From: Agrobacterium tumefaciens | GTDB lineage: Bacteria; Pseudomonadota; Alphaproteobacteria; Rhizobiales; Rhizobiaceae | Direction of reading: 5' to 3' | Length of the DNA stretch: 64,000 nucleotides | NCBI RefSeq assembly: GCF_005221385.1 | Contig: NZ_CP039903.1 | Coordinates: 744,001 to 808,000 of the forward strand | In this document: positions 34,834 to 44,432 of the stretch, one piece after another | How the letters are laid out: each line of letters begins with the position of its first letter | Position numbering within the stretch: the stretch's first letter is position 1 | Notes under the pieces: model-generated | Databases searched by the model: none | Seen by the model: the letters and a program-made list of their open reading frames with translations, nothing else | Told to the model about the DNA's origin: nothing | Position numbers and translations under genes: made by a program

Positions 34834-35294
34834 CAGCGACCTTCTTCCGGCGGCCAGACTTGAGTGTCGTGATCCGGATGCTGATAGGAGTTGATCTCCG
34901 CCTCATCCACGCCCTGATCCACGGCCGGTTTGGAAAACAGCTGCTCGATCCACGGCATGCGCTTGTGAAAGTTGACCTGCACCTGCGGCTCGATCCGCTC
35001 CGGCTCATCGAAAGCGCCGATGGCGATCTCCACGCCTCCCGGATAATGATAGGTCAGCGGCGTGCCGCATTTGTTGCAGAAACCGCGATGGATTTTGGTT
35101 GAGGAGCGGAAGAGGGCAGGCTGGCCGCGTGTCCAGACCAGATGCGCCTGATCGGCGCTGACCAGCGCACCGAAGAAATTGCCGAAATGTTTCTGGCACA
35201 TGCGGCAATGGCAGATGGAGGCCCGGCCAAGTTTGCCCGCGTGAAAACGCACCGCGCCGCACTGGCAGCCGCCGGAAAAGCCCGCTTCATTCAT
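34833..35294 (-). CDS. GFA family zinc-binding protein (second of three)
   Basis: A 153-residue paralogue with GGCQCGAVRF, CHCRMCQKHFGN and FCNKCGTPL. The tail SYQHPDHDTQVWPPE is nearly the same as in the other two copies. Its ATG overlaps the stop of the first GFA gene by four bases. Confidence 0.88.
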   Translation of the reverse strand: MNEAGFSGGCQCGAVRFHAGKLGRASICHCRMCQKHFGNFFGALVSADQAHLVWTRGQPALFRSSTKIHRGFCNKCGTPLTYHYPGGVEIAIGAFDEPERIEPQVQVNFHKRMPWIEQLFSKPAVDQGVDEAEINSYQHPDHDTQVWPPEEGR

Positions 35295-35767
35295 TTTCCG
35301 CTCTCCGGTGGCCAGCTTTCAGTGTCATGGTCGGGATGTTGATAGGAAACGAGATCGGCAAGATAGTCCACCTGCGTCAGGTCGTCCTCGGTGGCGACGG
35401 CTGGCAGCGTATGAAGGCTGTCGACGAAGTCGATCTTGCGTTCCACTCCCCACTGAATGGTCGGAGGCAGTGCCGCAGGATCGTCGAATGCCCCGGCCGC
35501 CACCGCCACGCCATCCGGCGCCTCATAGGTCAGCGGCGTGCCGCATTCCTGGCAGAAGCCGCGCTTGACCACGCTGGAGGACTGGAAGCGCTTCGGCTCA
35601 CCACGCGTCCATTCGAATTCGACCTCACGCACGGAGACCAGCGGCGCATAATAAGCCCCGAAAGCCTTCTGGCACATGCGGCAATGACAGATCGAACTGT
35701 CTTTCAGATCGCCTATGGCGCGAAAACGGATCGCGCCGCACTGGCATCCGCCGGTATGGGTGGTCAT
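35291..35767 (-). CDS. GFA family zinc-binding protein (first of three)
   Basis: A 158-residue paralogue with GGCQCGAIRF, CHCRMCQKAFGA and FCQECGTPL, ending SYQHPDHDTESWPPE. Its ATG overlaps the stop of the DUF559 gene by four bases. Three tandem GFA genes that differ in sequence suggest an old triplication with different substrates. Confidence 0.88.
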   Translation of the reverse strand: MTTHTGGCQCGAIRFRAIGDLKDSSICHCRMCQKAFGAYYAPLVSVREVEFEWTRGEPKRFQSSSVVKRGFCQECGTPLTYEAPDGVAVAAGAFDDPAALPPTIQWGVERKIDFVDSLHTLPAVATEDDLTQVDYLADLVSYQHPDHDTESWPPESGK

Positions 35768-36132
35768 GGTTGGTTCTCCTTTACCGTTCGGATAATGTGG
35801 AGACAGACATTGTCTATGTCTTTCAGGATATCATCGTTCCAGAAGCAGAGGACGGTCCAGCCAAGTTCCCCAAACGTCTGTGTTCTCTGGTGATCATAGC
35901 TTGCCGCAGCATCTTCCGCGTGCTGCAACCCATCGAGCTCGACGATGATCTTATGCGACGGGCAGGCGAAATCAACGATATATCCGGCGACAGGTAGCTG
36001 GCGTCTGAAAGCCATACCTTCGAGACGATGAGCGCGGACGGCGTTCCAAAGCTTCAGTTCTGCGTCGGTCATGGCTTTTCGCATCTGCCGGGCATATTCC
36101 CGGTGTTTCAGCTCGACCTTGGCGTGGGGCAT
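35764..36132 (-). CDS. DUF559 (Vsr-like endonuclease fold) protein
   Basis: A 122-residue protein: AKVELKHREYARQMRK, then AELKLWNAVRAHRLEG and the nuclease-like core FRRQLPVAGYIVDFACPSHK followed by VELDGLQH. The Asp/Glu residues of the core fit the PD-(D/E)xK/Vsr-like fold, but activity is unproven. The ATG at 36132 gives the usual length; the longer frame to 36261 would translate part of repeat C1. It heads the GFA-pip operon. Confidence 0.82.
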   Translation of the reverse strand: MPHAKVELKHREYARQMRKAMTDAELKLWNAVRAHRLEGMAFRRQLPVAGYIVDFACPSHKIIVELDGLQHAEDAAASYDHQRTQTFGELGWTVLCFWNDDILKDIDNVCLHIIRTVKENQP

Positions 36133-36210
36133 TGAGATGCTCGCAGCTTGATGGGGTGCCGCGAGATTGGAGTATGGTGTGGCTGAAAGCAAGGGCGTGT
36201 CGTGGGGCTT

Positions 36211-36366
36211 ACCCCCCTCTGCCCTGCCGGGCATCTCCCCCTCAAGGGGGGAGATCAGCAAGACGCTCTACCGCCACTCCACTCTCAAGCTTCGAGATGG
36301 GCGAGACCTTGCCGCAGGTCGATCTCCCCCCTTGAGGGGGAGATGCCCGGCAGGGCAGAGGGGGGT
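36211..36366. repeat. Palindromic intergenic repeat, family C copy 1
   Basis: The arms (CCCCCCTCTGCCCTGCCGGG, then CATCTCCCCCTCAAGGGGGG) are inverted around a centre of about 70 bases. The second copy is at 51679-51834. It fills the gap between the DUF559 gene start and the cysS stop. Confidence 0.9.
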
Positions 36367-36389
36367 GAGCCTCTAGCCGAAGCAGCAAA

Positions 36390-37775
36390 TTACCGCTTCA
36401 GCTCCCACGTCGTCGTCCGCTCCCCGGTCTCCTTGTCCTTGCCATCCTTCAGCTGAATCCCCTTCTCGGAAAGCTCGTCGCGCAACCGGTCCGCCTCCGC
36501 AAAGTTCTTCGCCTTCAGCATCTCGAGCCGCAACTCCACCAGCGCATCGACAGCCGAAACGATGGCCTCATCCACTTCCGCCTTCTTAGGCAAAACGCCG
36601 AGCAATGCGGCGCTGGCGGCAAAGGTCGGCAGCCTGGACGGGTCCACATTGGCGGCGTGGGCCAGGGCGTGCAGCGCCTGCACGGCGGCAACCGTGTTGA
36701 GATCGTCGGCAAGCGCTTCGAGCACGGTTTCATCCGGTGCCGCCTCTGAGGCATCGGCCGCAGGCCACTTGGAAAGCAGGCGTTCGGCTTCTTCCAGGCG
36801 CTTCACCGAAAAGTCGATCGGTTCGCGGTAATGCGTCATCAGCATCGCAAGGCGCAGAACCTCGCCCGGCCATTTCCGGCCGCCGAATTTCTCCGTATGC
36901 AGCAATTCGTAGATGGTCACGAAGTTGCCCTCCGACTTCGACATCTTGCGGCCTTCCACCTGCACGAAGCCGTTATGCATCCACACATTGGCCATGACAT
37001 GCGTGCCATGGGCGCAGCGCGATTGTGCGATTTCGTTCTCATGATGCGGGAAGATGAGGTCGAGCCCGCCGCCGTGAATGTCGAACACCTCGCCGAGGTA
37101 GCGACCGGCCATGGCTGAGCATTCGATGTGCCAGCCGGGGCGGCCACGGCCCCAGGGGCTTTCCCAGCCCGGCTCATTGTGCGACGACAGTTTCCACAGC
37201 ACGAAATCGCCTGACGTCTTCTTGTGGGCTTCCACCGCCACGCGTGCACCCGGCTGCTGTTCGTCCAGAGGCCGCTTCGAAAGCTGGCCGTAATCGGCCA
37301 TCGACCGGGTGTCGAACAGCACCTCGCCGCCCGCCGTATAGGCATGGCCGCGGGCGATCAGTTTTTCGATGAGGTCGATCATCTCGGCAATATAATCGGT
37401 GGCGCGCGGTTCGACGGTCGGCGGAAGGCAGCCGAGCATGGCCACATCCTCGTGGAACTGGTCGGCGGTCTTCTTCGTCACCGCATGGATGGCGTCGTTG
37501 AGCGGCAGATGCGGATAGTCGCGCAGCGCCCGCGCATTGATCTTGTCATCGAGGTCGGTGATGTTGCGGGCATAGGTCACATGGGTCTCGCCATAGACGT
37601 GACGCAGCAGCCGGTAGAGAACATCGAACACGATGACCGGGCGCGCATTGCCAATATGGGCAAAATCATAAACGGTCGGGCCGCAGACATACATGCGCAC
37701 ATTATCAGCATCGATCGGCGCAAATTCCGCCTTTTCGCGTGTCAGGGTATTGTGGAATTTGAGGCGCAAGGACAT
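36390..37775 (-). CDS. cysS: Cysteine-tRNA ligase
   Basis: A 461-residue class I synthetase. The HIGH-type motif is in FAHIGNARP, the KMSKS motif is exact (KMSKSEGN), and CGPTVYD begins the active site. The zinc ligands include the cysteine of CGPTV and [12 protein letters not shown]. It charges tRNA-Cys. No T-box leader is seen upstream. It follows the SDR gene by 216 bases and is probably its own unit. Confidence 0.96.
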   Translation of the reverse strand: MSLRLKFHNTLTREKAEFAPIDADNVRMYVCGPTVYDFAHIGNARPVIVFDVLYRLLRHVYGETHVTYARNITDLDDKINARALRDYPHLPLNDAIHAVTKKTADQFHEDVAMLGCLPPTVEPRATDYIAEMIDLIEKLIARGHAYTAGGEVLFDTRSMADYGQLSKRPLDEQQPGARVAVEAHKKTSGDFVLWKLSSHNEPGWESPWGRGRPGWHIECSAMAGRYLGEVFDIHGGGLDLIFPHHENEIAQSRCAHGTHVMANVWMHNGFVQVEGRKMSKSEGNFVTIYELLHTEKFGGRKWPGEVLRLAMLMTHYREPIDFSVKRLEEAERLLSKWPAADASEAAPDETVLEALADDLNTVAAVQALHALAHAANVDPSRLPTFAASAALLGVLPKKAEVDEAIVSAVDALVELRLEMLKAKNFAEADRLRDELSEKGIQLKDGKDKETGERTTTWELKR

Positions 37776-37991
37776 GCGGGTGTTCCCTAAAGGCAGTCAA
37801 TTGTCCTGACCGGACCGTTTGTCTGTTGGACCTTGCGGGGAGACGAAAACGATCTGGCCGGCGGCGAACCAGCAAAATTTATTCAGCAGCAGGTGCAGAT
37901 CGTTATTTTCATGTCTTGCCTTATGGCGCGGCGGTGCCGTCCGGTCAAGAGCATCCGTGGTGACCGCATCGGCTGCCGAAGCATGAAATAG

Positions 37992-38732
37992 TCACTCCGG
38001 CTGGCGGTAGTCCACGAATTTCCCGTCGCGCACGACAAAGAGCTTGCCGGTCTCGGTAAGCTCCGGTGAGGCAAGCGGAAGAATGGCTGCGGCAACCTCT
38101 GACGGATGCGGCACGGTGGCCGGGTCTTCGCCGGGCATGGCCTGGGCGCGCATCGCGGTGCGTGTGGCGCCGGGATTGATGCTGTTGATGCGCAGTGCGC
38201 TTTTTTCGGTCTCTGCGGCCCAGGTGCGGGCGAGTGCTTCCACCGCAGCCTTGGAGGTGGAATAGACACCCCAGAAGGGGCGACAGCTATGGGCGGCACC
38301 CGAAGACAGGATCAGCGCGCGGCCGGCATCCGATCTCAGCAGCAGCGGTTCAACCGAGCGGATCAGCCGCCATGTGGCGGTGACATTGATGGTCATGACC
38401 CGCTCGAAGACCTTGGCCTCGATGTGGCCGACCGGCGAGATGACACCGAGAACGCCGGCATTGGCGACCAGAATATCGAGCTTGCCCCAGCGCTCGAATA
38501 TATTGGCGCCCAGCGCATCGATGGCGTTCATGTCGGAGAGATCGAAGGGAACCAGCGTCGCAGTGCCGCCAACGGCCTTGATGGCGTCGTCCAGCTCCTC
38601 AAGGCCGCCGACCGTGCGGGCGCAGGCGATAACATGCGCGCCGGCCTTGGCCAGTTCCAGCGCCGTGAAATAACCGATGCCGCGCGAAGCGCCGGTGACG
38701 AGCGCGATCCGGCCCTTGAGATTGATGGTCAT
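37992..38732 (-). CDS. SDR family oxidoreductase
   Basis: A 246-residue short-chain dehydrogenase with the cofactor motif TGASRGIG, NAG in VANAGVLG, catalytic Ser (SSGAA) and Tyr-x3-Lys in YSTSKAA. The acidic-or-basic choice after strand 2 (ACARTVGG) suggests NADP. The substrate is unknown. It lies downstream of purF beyond a terminator. Confidence 0.88.
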   Translation of the reverse strand: MTINLKGRIALVTGASRGIGYFTALELAKAGAHVIACARTVGGLEELDDAIKAVGGTATLVPFDLSDMNAIDALGANIFERWGKLDILVANAGVLGVISPVGHIEAKVFERVMTINVTATWRLIRSVEPLLLRSDAGRALILSSGAAHSCRPFWGVYSTSKAAVEALARTWAAETEKSALRINSINPGATRTAMRAQAMPGEDPATVPHPSEVAAAILPLASPELTETGKLFVVRDGKFVDYRQPE

Positions 38733-38829
38733 GCTGCCCCTCCGAAATGATTGCGCCTCCTTTTACGAAGCCACAGCGGCCGGCTGCAAGCGATTAAATC
38801 GTCGCATGGGACGGCCTGAACAAAAGGCA

Positions 38830-38863
38830 AGAAAAAAGCGGCCCCGGAAGCCGGCGGCCGCTT
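38830..38863 (-). terminator. Rho-independent terminator of purF
   Basis: On the minus strand AAGCGGCC and GGCCGCTT form a stem, followed by TTTTCTTG. It is 15 bases after the purF stop. Confidence 0.85.
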
Positions 38864-38877
38864 GTTGTTTCGGGCTA

Positions 38878-40386
38878 TCAGCCGTTGCTGGCCAGCATGG
38901 AAATCTTGCTGCCCATCGCCTCGCCATTCTGGTCGAGAAGGCGGGTCGGATAGTCGCCGGTGAAATAATGGTCCGTGAACTGCGGCCGCGCATGATTGCG
39001 ATTCTCGCCGCCGACGGCGCGGTAAAGACCATCGATCGACAGGAAAGCCAGCGAATCGGCGCCGATGAATTTCGCCATCGCCTCGACATCGGCATATTGG
39101 TTGGCGAGCAGCTTGTCGGCGTCAGGCGTGTCGATGCCGTAGAAATCCGGATGGAAAATCATCGGGCTCGCAACGCGGATATGAACTTCCTTGGCGCCGG
39201 CTTCGCGGATCATCTGCACGATCTTGACCGATGTCGTGCCGCGCACGATGGAATCATCCACCAGCACCACGCGCTTGCCTTCGATCATCGCCCGGTTGGC
39301 CGAGTGCTTCAGCTTGACGCCGAAAGCGCGGATCTGCTGCGTCGGCTCAATGAAGGTGCGGCCGACATAGTGGTTGCGGATGATGCCATATTCGAAGGGA
39401 ATACCGCTTTCCTGCGCAAAACCGAGTGCTGCCGGCGTGCCGCCATCGGGAACCGGGACAACGACATCGGCTTCCAGCGGTGCTTCCTTGGCAAGGTTCA
39501 TGCCCATGTTCTTGCGCGTCGTATAGACGTTGCGGCCGCCGACGACGGAATCGGGACGGGCGAAATAGACATATTCGAACAGGCAGAGACGTTCGGGCTG
39601 GGGCTTCGACGGCTTGCGCGCATCGATGGTGATCGAACCATCAGGCTGGATTTCGCAGATGATGACTTCGCCATTTTCCACGTCTCGGACGAATTTCGCG
39701 CCGATGATATCGAGAGCGCAGGTTTCCGAGCAGAAGATCGGCTTGCCATCAAGCTCGCCCATGACCAGCGGGCGAATGCCGATCGGGTCGCGTGCGGCAA
39801 TCAGCTTGGTGCGCGTCATGGCCAACATCGAATAACCGCCTTCCATCTGCCTGATAGCATCGATGAAACGATCGGCGGTGGAGGAGTGGCGCGAGCGGGC
39901 GATGAGGTGCAGCACGACTTCGGTATCCGATGTCGACTGGCAGATGGCGCCGGTGGCGATGATCTGGCGGCGAAGCGTCAGGCCATTGGTGAAGTTGCCG
40001 TTATGGGCAATGGAAATACCGCCTTCTTCCAGTTCGGCAAACAGCGGCTGCACGTTGCGCATCGCCACTTCGCCCGTGGTGGAATAACGGGTGTGGCCAA
40101 TGGCGATGGAGCCGGGCAGGCGGGCAAGCGTTGCGGGATCGGTATAATGATCGCCGACGAGGCCCATATGGCGTTCCTGATGGAAGCGCTTGCCGTCGAA
40201 AGAGACGATGCCCGCCGCTTCCTGGCCGCGATGCTGAAGCGCATGCAGGCCGAGAGCGGTCAGCGCCGAGGCATCGGCATGGCCGAGAATGCCAAAAACG
40301 CCGCACTCTTCATGCAGCGTGTCGCCGTCGATCTCTTCCTTGAAAGTGGCCCCAGGAAACTTGGAATGCGAAAGCGGCTCAATCAT
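38878..40386 (-). CDS. purF: Amidophosphoribosyltransferase
   Basis: A 502-residue enzyme of the first step of purine synthesis: glutamine plus PRPP to phosphoribosylamine. A 27-residue propeptide precedes the catalytic Cys28 (EECGVFGI). The PRPP-binding loop is VVLVDDSIVRGTT. The glutaminase part has GIRPLVMG and the usual GHTRYSTTG. The upstream hairpin at 40490 separates it from cvpA. Confidence 0.96.
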   Translation of the reverse strand: MIEPLSHSKFPGATFKEEIDGDTLHEECGVFGILGHADASALTALGLHALQHRGQEAAGIVSFDGKRFHQERHMGLVGDHYTDPATLARLPGSIAIGHTRYSTTGEVAMRNVQPLFAELEEGGISIAHNGNFTNGLTLRRQIIATGAICQSTSDTEVVLHLIARSRHSSTADRFIDAIRQMEGGYSMLAMTRTKLIAARDPIGIRPLVMGELDGKPIFCSETCALDIIGAKFVRDVENGEVIICEIQPDGSITIDARKPSKPQPERLCLFEYVYFARPDSVVGGRNVYTTRKNMGMNLAKEAPLEADVVVPVPDGGTPAALGFAQESGIPFEYGIIRNHYVGRTFIEPTQQIRAFGVKLKHSANRAMIEGKRVVLVDDSIVRGTTSVKIVQMIREAGAKEVHIRVASPMIFHPDFYGIDTPDADKLLANQYADVEAMAKFIGADSLAFLSIDGLYRAVGGENRNHARPQFTDHYFTGDYPTRLLDQNGEAMGSKISMLASNG

Positions 40387-40489
40387 CCGGCTTGCCCTTG
40401 CTCTCTAACGAGAAAAAAGAAAGACCTCTCCGGTGAGCTTGTCTCCCGGTCGGCCTGTCTGTGTCGTGCTTGATATTTAGCACAAATAG

Positions 40490-40516
40490 CGCGCCTTGCA
40501 TGCATTGCAAGGCGCG
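40490..40516 (-). terminator. Hairpin between cvpA and purF
   Basis: CGCGCCTTGCA and its exact inverse form an 11-bp stem with a five-base loop (TGCAT), nine bases after the cvpA stop. The T-run after it is weak (CTATTTGTG). It probably ends or partly ends the cvpA transcript. Confidence 0.7.
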
Positions 40517-40524
40517 ACACTGTG

Positions 40525-41112
40525 TCAATTATTCGTTGCCGGCGGATTTGTTGCCGGCACATCTTCTGCTGGCGCCTGCGCAGCTGTCGGTTCCTGCGGC
40601 TTTCCAAGGATACGGGCGCGGATCTGCGGCTCGATATCGTCAGGCAGCACTGCCTCCAGCTTGCCCACCAGCCCGTCGAGGAAGGGCTTGGACTTGGCCT
40701 GCGTCACCCATTCCGGCTGCGTCTTCACATCCACCAGCCAGTTCCAGAAGGCGACCGCGACGACGAGCAGCAGAATGCCGCGCGCCGCGCCGAACAGGAA
40801 ACCGAGCGTGCGATCCAGCGCGCCGATGCGGCTGTCGATGATGAAATCGGCAATACGCGAGGTGATAAAGGAGATGACGATGAGCGAGACGAGAAAAACC
40901 ACGCCCGCCGAACCGGCAATGGCGATCTTGTCGTCATCGGTATAGTTGCGCGCATAGGGCAGCAGAACGGGATAGAGATAATAGGCGGCGGCGACCGAAC
41001 CCGCCCAGCTCGCGATCGACAGAATCTCACGGGAAAAGCCGCGCACCATCGCGAGAACGGCGGAGAAAAGAACAACGGCGATGACGATGCCGTCGAAAAT
41101 TGTAATGGGCAT
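40525..41112 (-). CDS. cvpA: CvpA family membrane protein
   Basis: A 195-residue protein with four membrane helices (FDGIVIAVVLFSAVLAMVRG at the start), then an Ala/Pro-rich polar tail. CvpA was named for colicin V production and is linked to envelope stress. Its usual neighbour, purF, is next to it. The start of helix 1 ending MVRGFSRE is typical. Confidence 0.9.
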   Translation of the reverse strand: MPITIFDGIVIAVVLFSAVLAMVRGFSREILSIASWAGSVAAAYYLYPVLLPYARNYTDDDKIAIAGSAGVVFLVSLIVISFITSRIADFIIDSRIGALDRTLGFLFGAARGILLLVVAVAFWNWLVDVKTQPEWVTQAKSKPFLDGLVGKLEAVLPDDIEPQIRARILGKPQEPTAAQAPAEDVPATNPPATNN

Positions 41113-41201
41113 ATACCAACTCCGGAGGTGCGACGCCTTGTCAGGCGCTGCCTTGCCAATTTTGCGATCCTCTTACACCACTGTTTCCCTTGGCGAAAGG
41201 A

Positions 41202-42608
41202 TCAATATTCGTCGTCCTCAACCTGTTTGAACCGGTTGCCGGAGCCGGCGATGCGCGCCACGAGGTCTGGCAGGCTTTCGATTTCCGTCCAGCGACCCTT
41301 GCCCGCTTTCGGCAATTCAGCTGAACCAGACGGCAGAAGTGCGGCGGAAAAACCAAGTTTTTCAGCTTCTTTCAATCGCTGCACCGTGTGCGCCACCGGC
41401 CGTACCGCGCCCGAGAGGCTGATTTCGCCGAAATAGACGCAATCGGCGGGCAGGGCAAGACCGGCAAGCGAGGAAACAAGTGCGGAGGCAATCGCCATAT
41501 CCGCCGCCGGTTCGGAAATACGGTATCCGCCGGCGACATTCAGGTAAACGTCATGCTGGCCAAGCTTCACGCCGCAATGGGCCTCCAGCACGGCAAGGAT
41601 CATGGCAAGCCGCGAACTGTCCCAGCCGACCACGGCGCGGCGCGGCGTACCGAGCGAGGTGGCGGCGACCAGCGCCTGCACTTCGACGAGCACTGGACGG
41701 GTGCCTTCGATGCCGGCAAAAACCGCCGCACCCGGCGATTTCTCGTTGCGCTCGCCCAGAAACAGTTCGGAGGGATTGGACACTTCCCTGAGGCCGCGAT
41801 CCGACATTTCGAACACGCCGATCTCATCCGTCGGTCCAAAGCGATTCTTGACGGTGCGCAGGATGCGGTAGTGGTGACCGCGATCGCCCTCGAAATAAAG
41901 CACAGCGTCGACCATGTGCTCCACCACGCGTGGACCGGCGATCTGGCCTTCCTTGGTCACATGGCCCACAAGCACCATGGTCGCACCCGTCTGCTTGGCA
42001 AAACGGATCATCGCCTGCACTCCGGTGCGCACCTGCGTTACCGTTCCGGGGGCGGAATCGGCTGTGTCGCTCCACAACGTCTGGATGGAATCGATGATGA
42101 TGAGATCGGGCCGTTTGCCCTCGGAAACCGTCGCCAGAATATCCTCGACATTGGTTTCAGCAGCCAGCAGCACATCGGTTTCCGCCGCCTCCAGACGCTG
42201 AGCGCGCAGGCGTACCTGCGCCACCGCCTCTTCGCCCGAGACATAGATGACGCGATGCCCGCGCCGCGACAGGGCCGCCGCCGCCTGCATCAGCAGCGTC
42301 GATTTGCCGATACCAGGATCGCCGCCGATCAGGACCGCCGAACCGCGCACGAAACCGCCACCGGTCGCCCGGTCCAGTTCGCTGATGCCGGTCGGAATAC
42401 GCGGCGCTTCCTCGATCTCGCCGGAAAGCGAAGTGAGCGTGACAGCGCGACCCTTTTTGGGCGTCTTGCCGGGCCCGGAGCCGATGCCGCCCATCGGATC
42501 CTCTTCGACGATGGTATTCCACTCGCCGCAGCCTTCGCATTTTCCCGCCCAGCGGGTGTGAACCGTGCCGCAGTTCTGGCACACGAATTGGGTCTTGGCT
42601 TTGGCCAT
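41202..42608 (-). CDS. radA: DNA repair protein RadA
   Basis: A 468-residue RecA-like protein. An N-terminal C4 zinc finger (CQNCGTVHTRWAGKCEGCGE), Walker A GGDPGIGKST, the RadA-specific KNRFGPTDEIGVFEM and a Lon-like C-terminal domain (AADMAIASALVSSLAG) occur in the right order. It drives branch migration in recombination. Confidence 0.97.
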   Translation of the reverse strand: MAKAKTQFVCQNCGTVHTRWAGKCEGCGEWNTIVEEDPMGGIGSGPGKTPKKGRAVTLTSLSGEIEEAPRIPTGISELDRATGGGFVRGSAVLIGGDPGIGKSTLLMQAAAALSRRGHRVIYVSGEEAVAQVRLRAQRLEAAETDVLLAAETNVEDILATVSEGKRPDLIIIDSIQTLWSDTADSAPGTVTQVRTGVQAMIRFAKQTGATMVLVGHVTKEGQIAGPRVVEHMVDAVLYFEGDRGHHYRILRTVKNRFGPTDEIGVFEMSDRGLREVSNPSELFLGERNEKSPGAAVFAGIEGTRPVLVEVQALVAATSLGTPRRAVVGWDSSRLAMILAVLEAHCGVKLGQHDVYLNVAGGYRISEPAADMAIASALVSSLAGLALPADCVYFGEISLSGAVRPVAHTVQRLKEAEKLGFSAALLPSGSAELPKAGKGRWTEIESLPDLVARIAGSGNRFKQVEDDEY

Positions 42609-42614
42609 CTTATG

Positions 42615-42905
42615 TCAGTTTTCTTCTTGTTTGAAATCTTTGACGGAAATGTCCTGATGGCCATGCAGCACGCGCAGAACGGTAAGTTCATTCTCGTCGA
42701 CACGAAAGAAAATAACGCGCTCACGATAAGCGATGCTGTGAAGCCCGGCTCCATATCCGCTTCTTGAGACACCGGATAAGCCCAGTGCCGCTATCGATTC
42801 GATTTTATTGAAGATATCGAGGGCGAAGCGATCGGCAGCAAGGGGATTTTCAGTCTCGATATAGGCGTGGTCTTCGGCGAGGTCGCGCCTTGCGCGTGTG
42901 GTCAA
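42615..42905 (-). CDS. RelE/ParE-family toxin
   Basis: A 96-residue protein when read from the TTG at 42905. RRDLAEDHAYIETENPLAAD, then SIAYRERVIFFRVDENELTV and LRVLHG fit the ParE/RelE fold. Seven or more residues of a typical ParE N-terminus (pattern I-K-I-R-T-P) lie in frame upstream of the TTG but have no ATG or GTG, so the real start may be a rare codon near 42926. The antitoxin gene is 16 bases upstream. Confidence 0.8.
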   Translation of the reverse strand: MTTRARRDLAEDHAYIETENPLAADRFALDIFNKIESIAALGLSGVSRSGYGAGLHSIAYRERVIFFRVDENELTVLRVLHGHQDISVKDFKQEEN

Positions 42906-42921
42906 GGTTGGAGTCCGGATT

Positions 42922-43191
42922 TTAATGGCCGGTCCCCGTTTTTAGCTGCGCGGAAGCTCTTTTGATATCGGCCAGAAACTCGTCCTGTGAGGCATAACGG
43001 TGAACCCGGCCCGCCTCGGCGTCGTCGATGCCCTCCTGGATCAGCAACTGAAGCGCGGCTCGTTTACCTTCATCACTGCTCAGCAATTGCAGGCTCGCAT
43101 GAATGACGGCGTCCGCGTCGCTGTAGACACCCGCCGCCACCTGCTCCTCAATGAACTTCTCGTCCTGCTCGCTCAAATGGATTTCGGGCAT
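42922..43191 (-). CDS. ParD-like antitoxin
   Basis: An 89-residue protein. The N-terminal half (IHLSEQDEKFIEEQVAAG, then YSDADAVIHASLQLL) fits the ribbon-helix-helix ParD/CopG type; the C-terminal part is the toxin-binding tail. The order antitoxin then toxin on the same strand is usual. The pair is inserted between alr and radA. Confidence 0.82.
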   Translation of the reverse strand: MPEIHLSEQDEKFIEEQVAAGVYSDADAVIHASLQLLSSDEGKRAALQLLIQEGIDDAEAGRVHRYASQDEFLADIKRASAQLKTGTGH

Positions 43192-43256
43192 TTCGATCTC
43201 CTTTTGTTCTCTTGTAGCACAGGTAGCTTCCGCTTTCCAAGAGCCAAGGCTACGGC

Positions 43257-44432
43257 TTAATCGTCGGCCATCAGATATTGCCGCTCATAGCGCAGGCCAA
43301 GCCCTGTCAGCATTTCATAGCCGATGGTGCCGGCCGCCCGTGCGGTCTCGTCGACCGGCACGTTGGGACCAAAAAGCTCGATATAGTCGCCGCTGCGAAT
43401 GGCATTAACAGGCACATCCGTGACGTCGAAAATGGTCAGGTCCATGGTTACGCGGCCGGCAACGGGCACCTTGTAACCATTCACGACGCCATAAGCGCCG
43501 CCATGGCCCATTTCGCGCAGCGGAATGCCGGAGCCGGACAGCGAACGCTGGTACCCATCCGCATAACCGACGGCAGCGATGGCAAGCCGGCTGGCGCGCT
43601 TGAGCAGGAAGCTGCCGCCATAGCTGACGGTCTGGCCTTCTCCGGCCTCGCGTATCTGGATGATCCGCGCCTCGGCCGTGGCGACAGGCCGCATGGGGTT
43701 GGACACATCGTTGACCGCTTCGCCACCATAAAGAGCAATGCCGGGGCGGGTGAGGTCGAAATGATAGTCGGGACCGAGAAAGATACCGGCGGAAGCCGAA
43801 AGGCTTGATTCGATACCTTCGAAAGCAGCGCTAACCTTCCGAAATGATTCGAGCTGAACCCTGTTCATCGGCGAGGATGGCGTGTCGGCGCAGGCGAGAT
43901 GCGACAGAACCAGAACCGGGTCGAAACTTGCCGGTCGCGTCACGTCGTCGGCAAGAAACAGCGCGTCGTCGAGCGGCAGCCCGAGGCGATTGAAACCGGT
44001 GTCCACATGCAGCGCGCAGGGGTGGTCGCCCCGCTCGGCAACTGTCGCCATCCAGAAGGACAGCTGTTCCTCGGAGGCCAGCACCGGCACCAGATCATTG
44101 TCGAAGACCTGCCGTTCCTGGCCCTGCCAGATGCCAGAGAGCACGAAGATGCGCGCTTCCGGGGCATAGGAACGCAACGTCGCGCCCTCGGCCACCGTTG
44201 CCACGAAAAAGTCCCGCGCGCCGGCATGGTAGAGCGTCGCACCGCAATCCTCGATACCGAGACCATAGGCATCGGCCTTGACGACAGCCGCCGTCCGCGC
44301 CTTGCCGGAACGCTTCTTCATGTCCCGCCAATTGTCGGCGAGCGCGCCGAGATCGATGGTCAGCCTCAGCGGCGCGTGTTCGAAAGCGTCGGTTTCGTTT
44401 TCAGCAAATGTATCTTCGAAGTCGTCTGTCAT
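43257..44432 (-). CDS. alr: Alanine racemase
   Basis: A 391-residue PLP enzyme. The cofactor lysine is Lys52 (VVKADAYGLG), and the catalytic tyrosine lies in AAVGYADGYQRSL. It makes D-alanine for peptidoglycan. A 20-residue acidic N-terminal extension precedes the barrel. It is divergent from araC with 86 bases between starts. Confidence 0.95.
   Translation of the reverse strand: MTDDFEDTFAENETDAFEHAPLRLTIDLGALADNWRDMKKRSGKARTAAVVKADAYGLGIEDCGATLYHAGARDFFVATVAEGATLRSYAPEARIFVLSGIWQGQERQVFDNDLVPVLASEEQLSFWMATVAERGDHPCALHVDTGFNRLGLPLDDALFLADDVTRPASFDPVLVLSHLACADTPSSPMNRVQLESFRKVSAAFEGIESSLSASAGIFLGPDYHFDLTRPGIALYGGEAVNDVSNPMRPVATAEARIIQIREAGEGQTVSYGGSFLLKRASRLAIAAVGYADGYQRSLSGSGIPLREMGHGGAYGVVNGYKVPVAGRVTMDLTIFDVTDVPVNAIRSGDYIELFGPNVPVDETARAAGTIGYEMLTGLGLRYERQYLMADD

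Noticed and set aside
36133..36261. N-terminal extension of the DUF559 protein
   Set aside because: These codons translate one arm of repeat C1; the family normally starts near the ATG at 36132.
37776..37991. tRNA or small RNA between cysS and the SDR gene
   Set aside because: No cloverleaf or terminator-like structure could be made out.
38677..40473. 598-codon open frame on the plus strand opposite purF
   Set aside because: It mirrors purF, a certain gene, and its translation is rich in Arg, Ala, Asp and His with no family motif. Long antisense frames are expected in GC-rich coding DNA.
41388..42767. 459-codon open frame on the plus strand
   Set aside because: Antisense of radA, whose motifs are complete.
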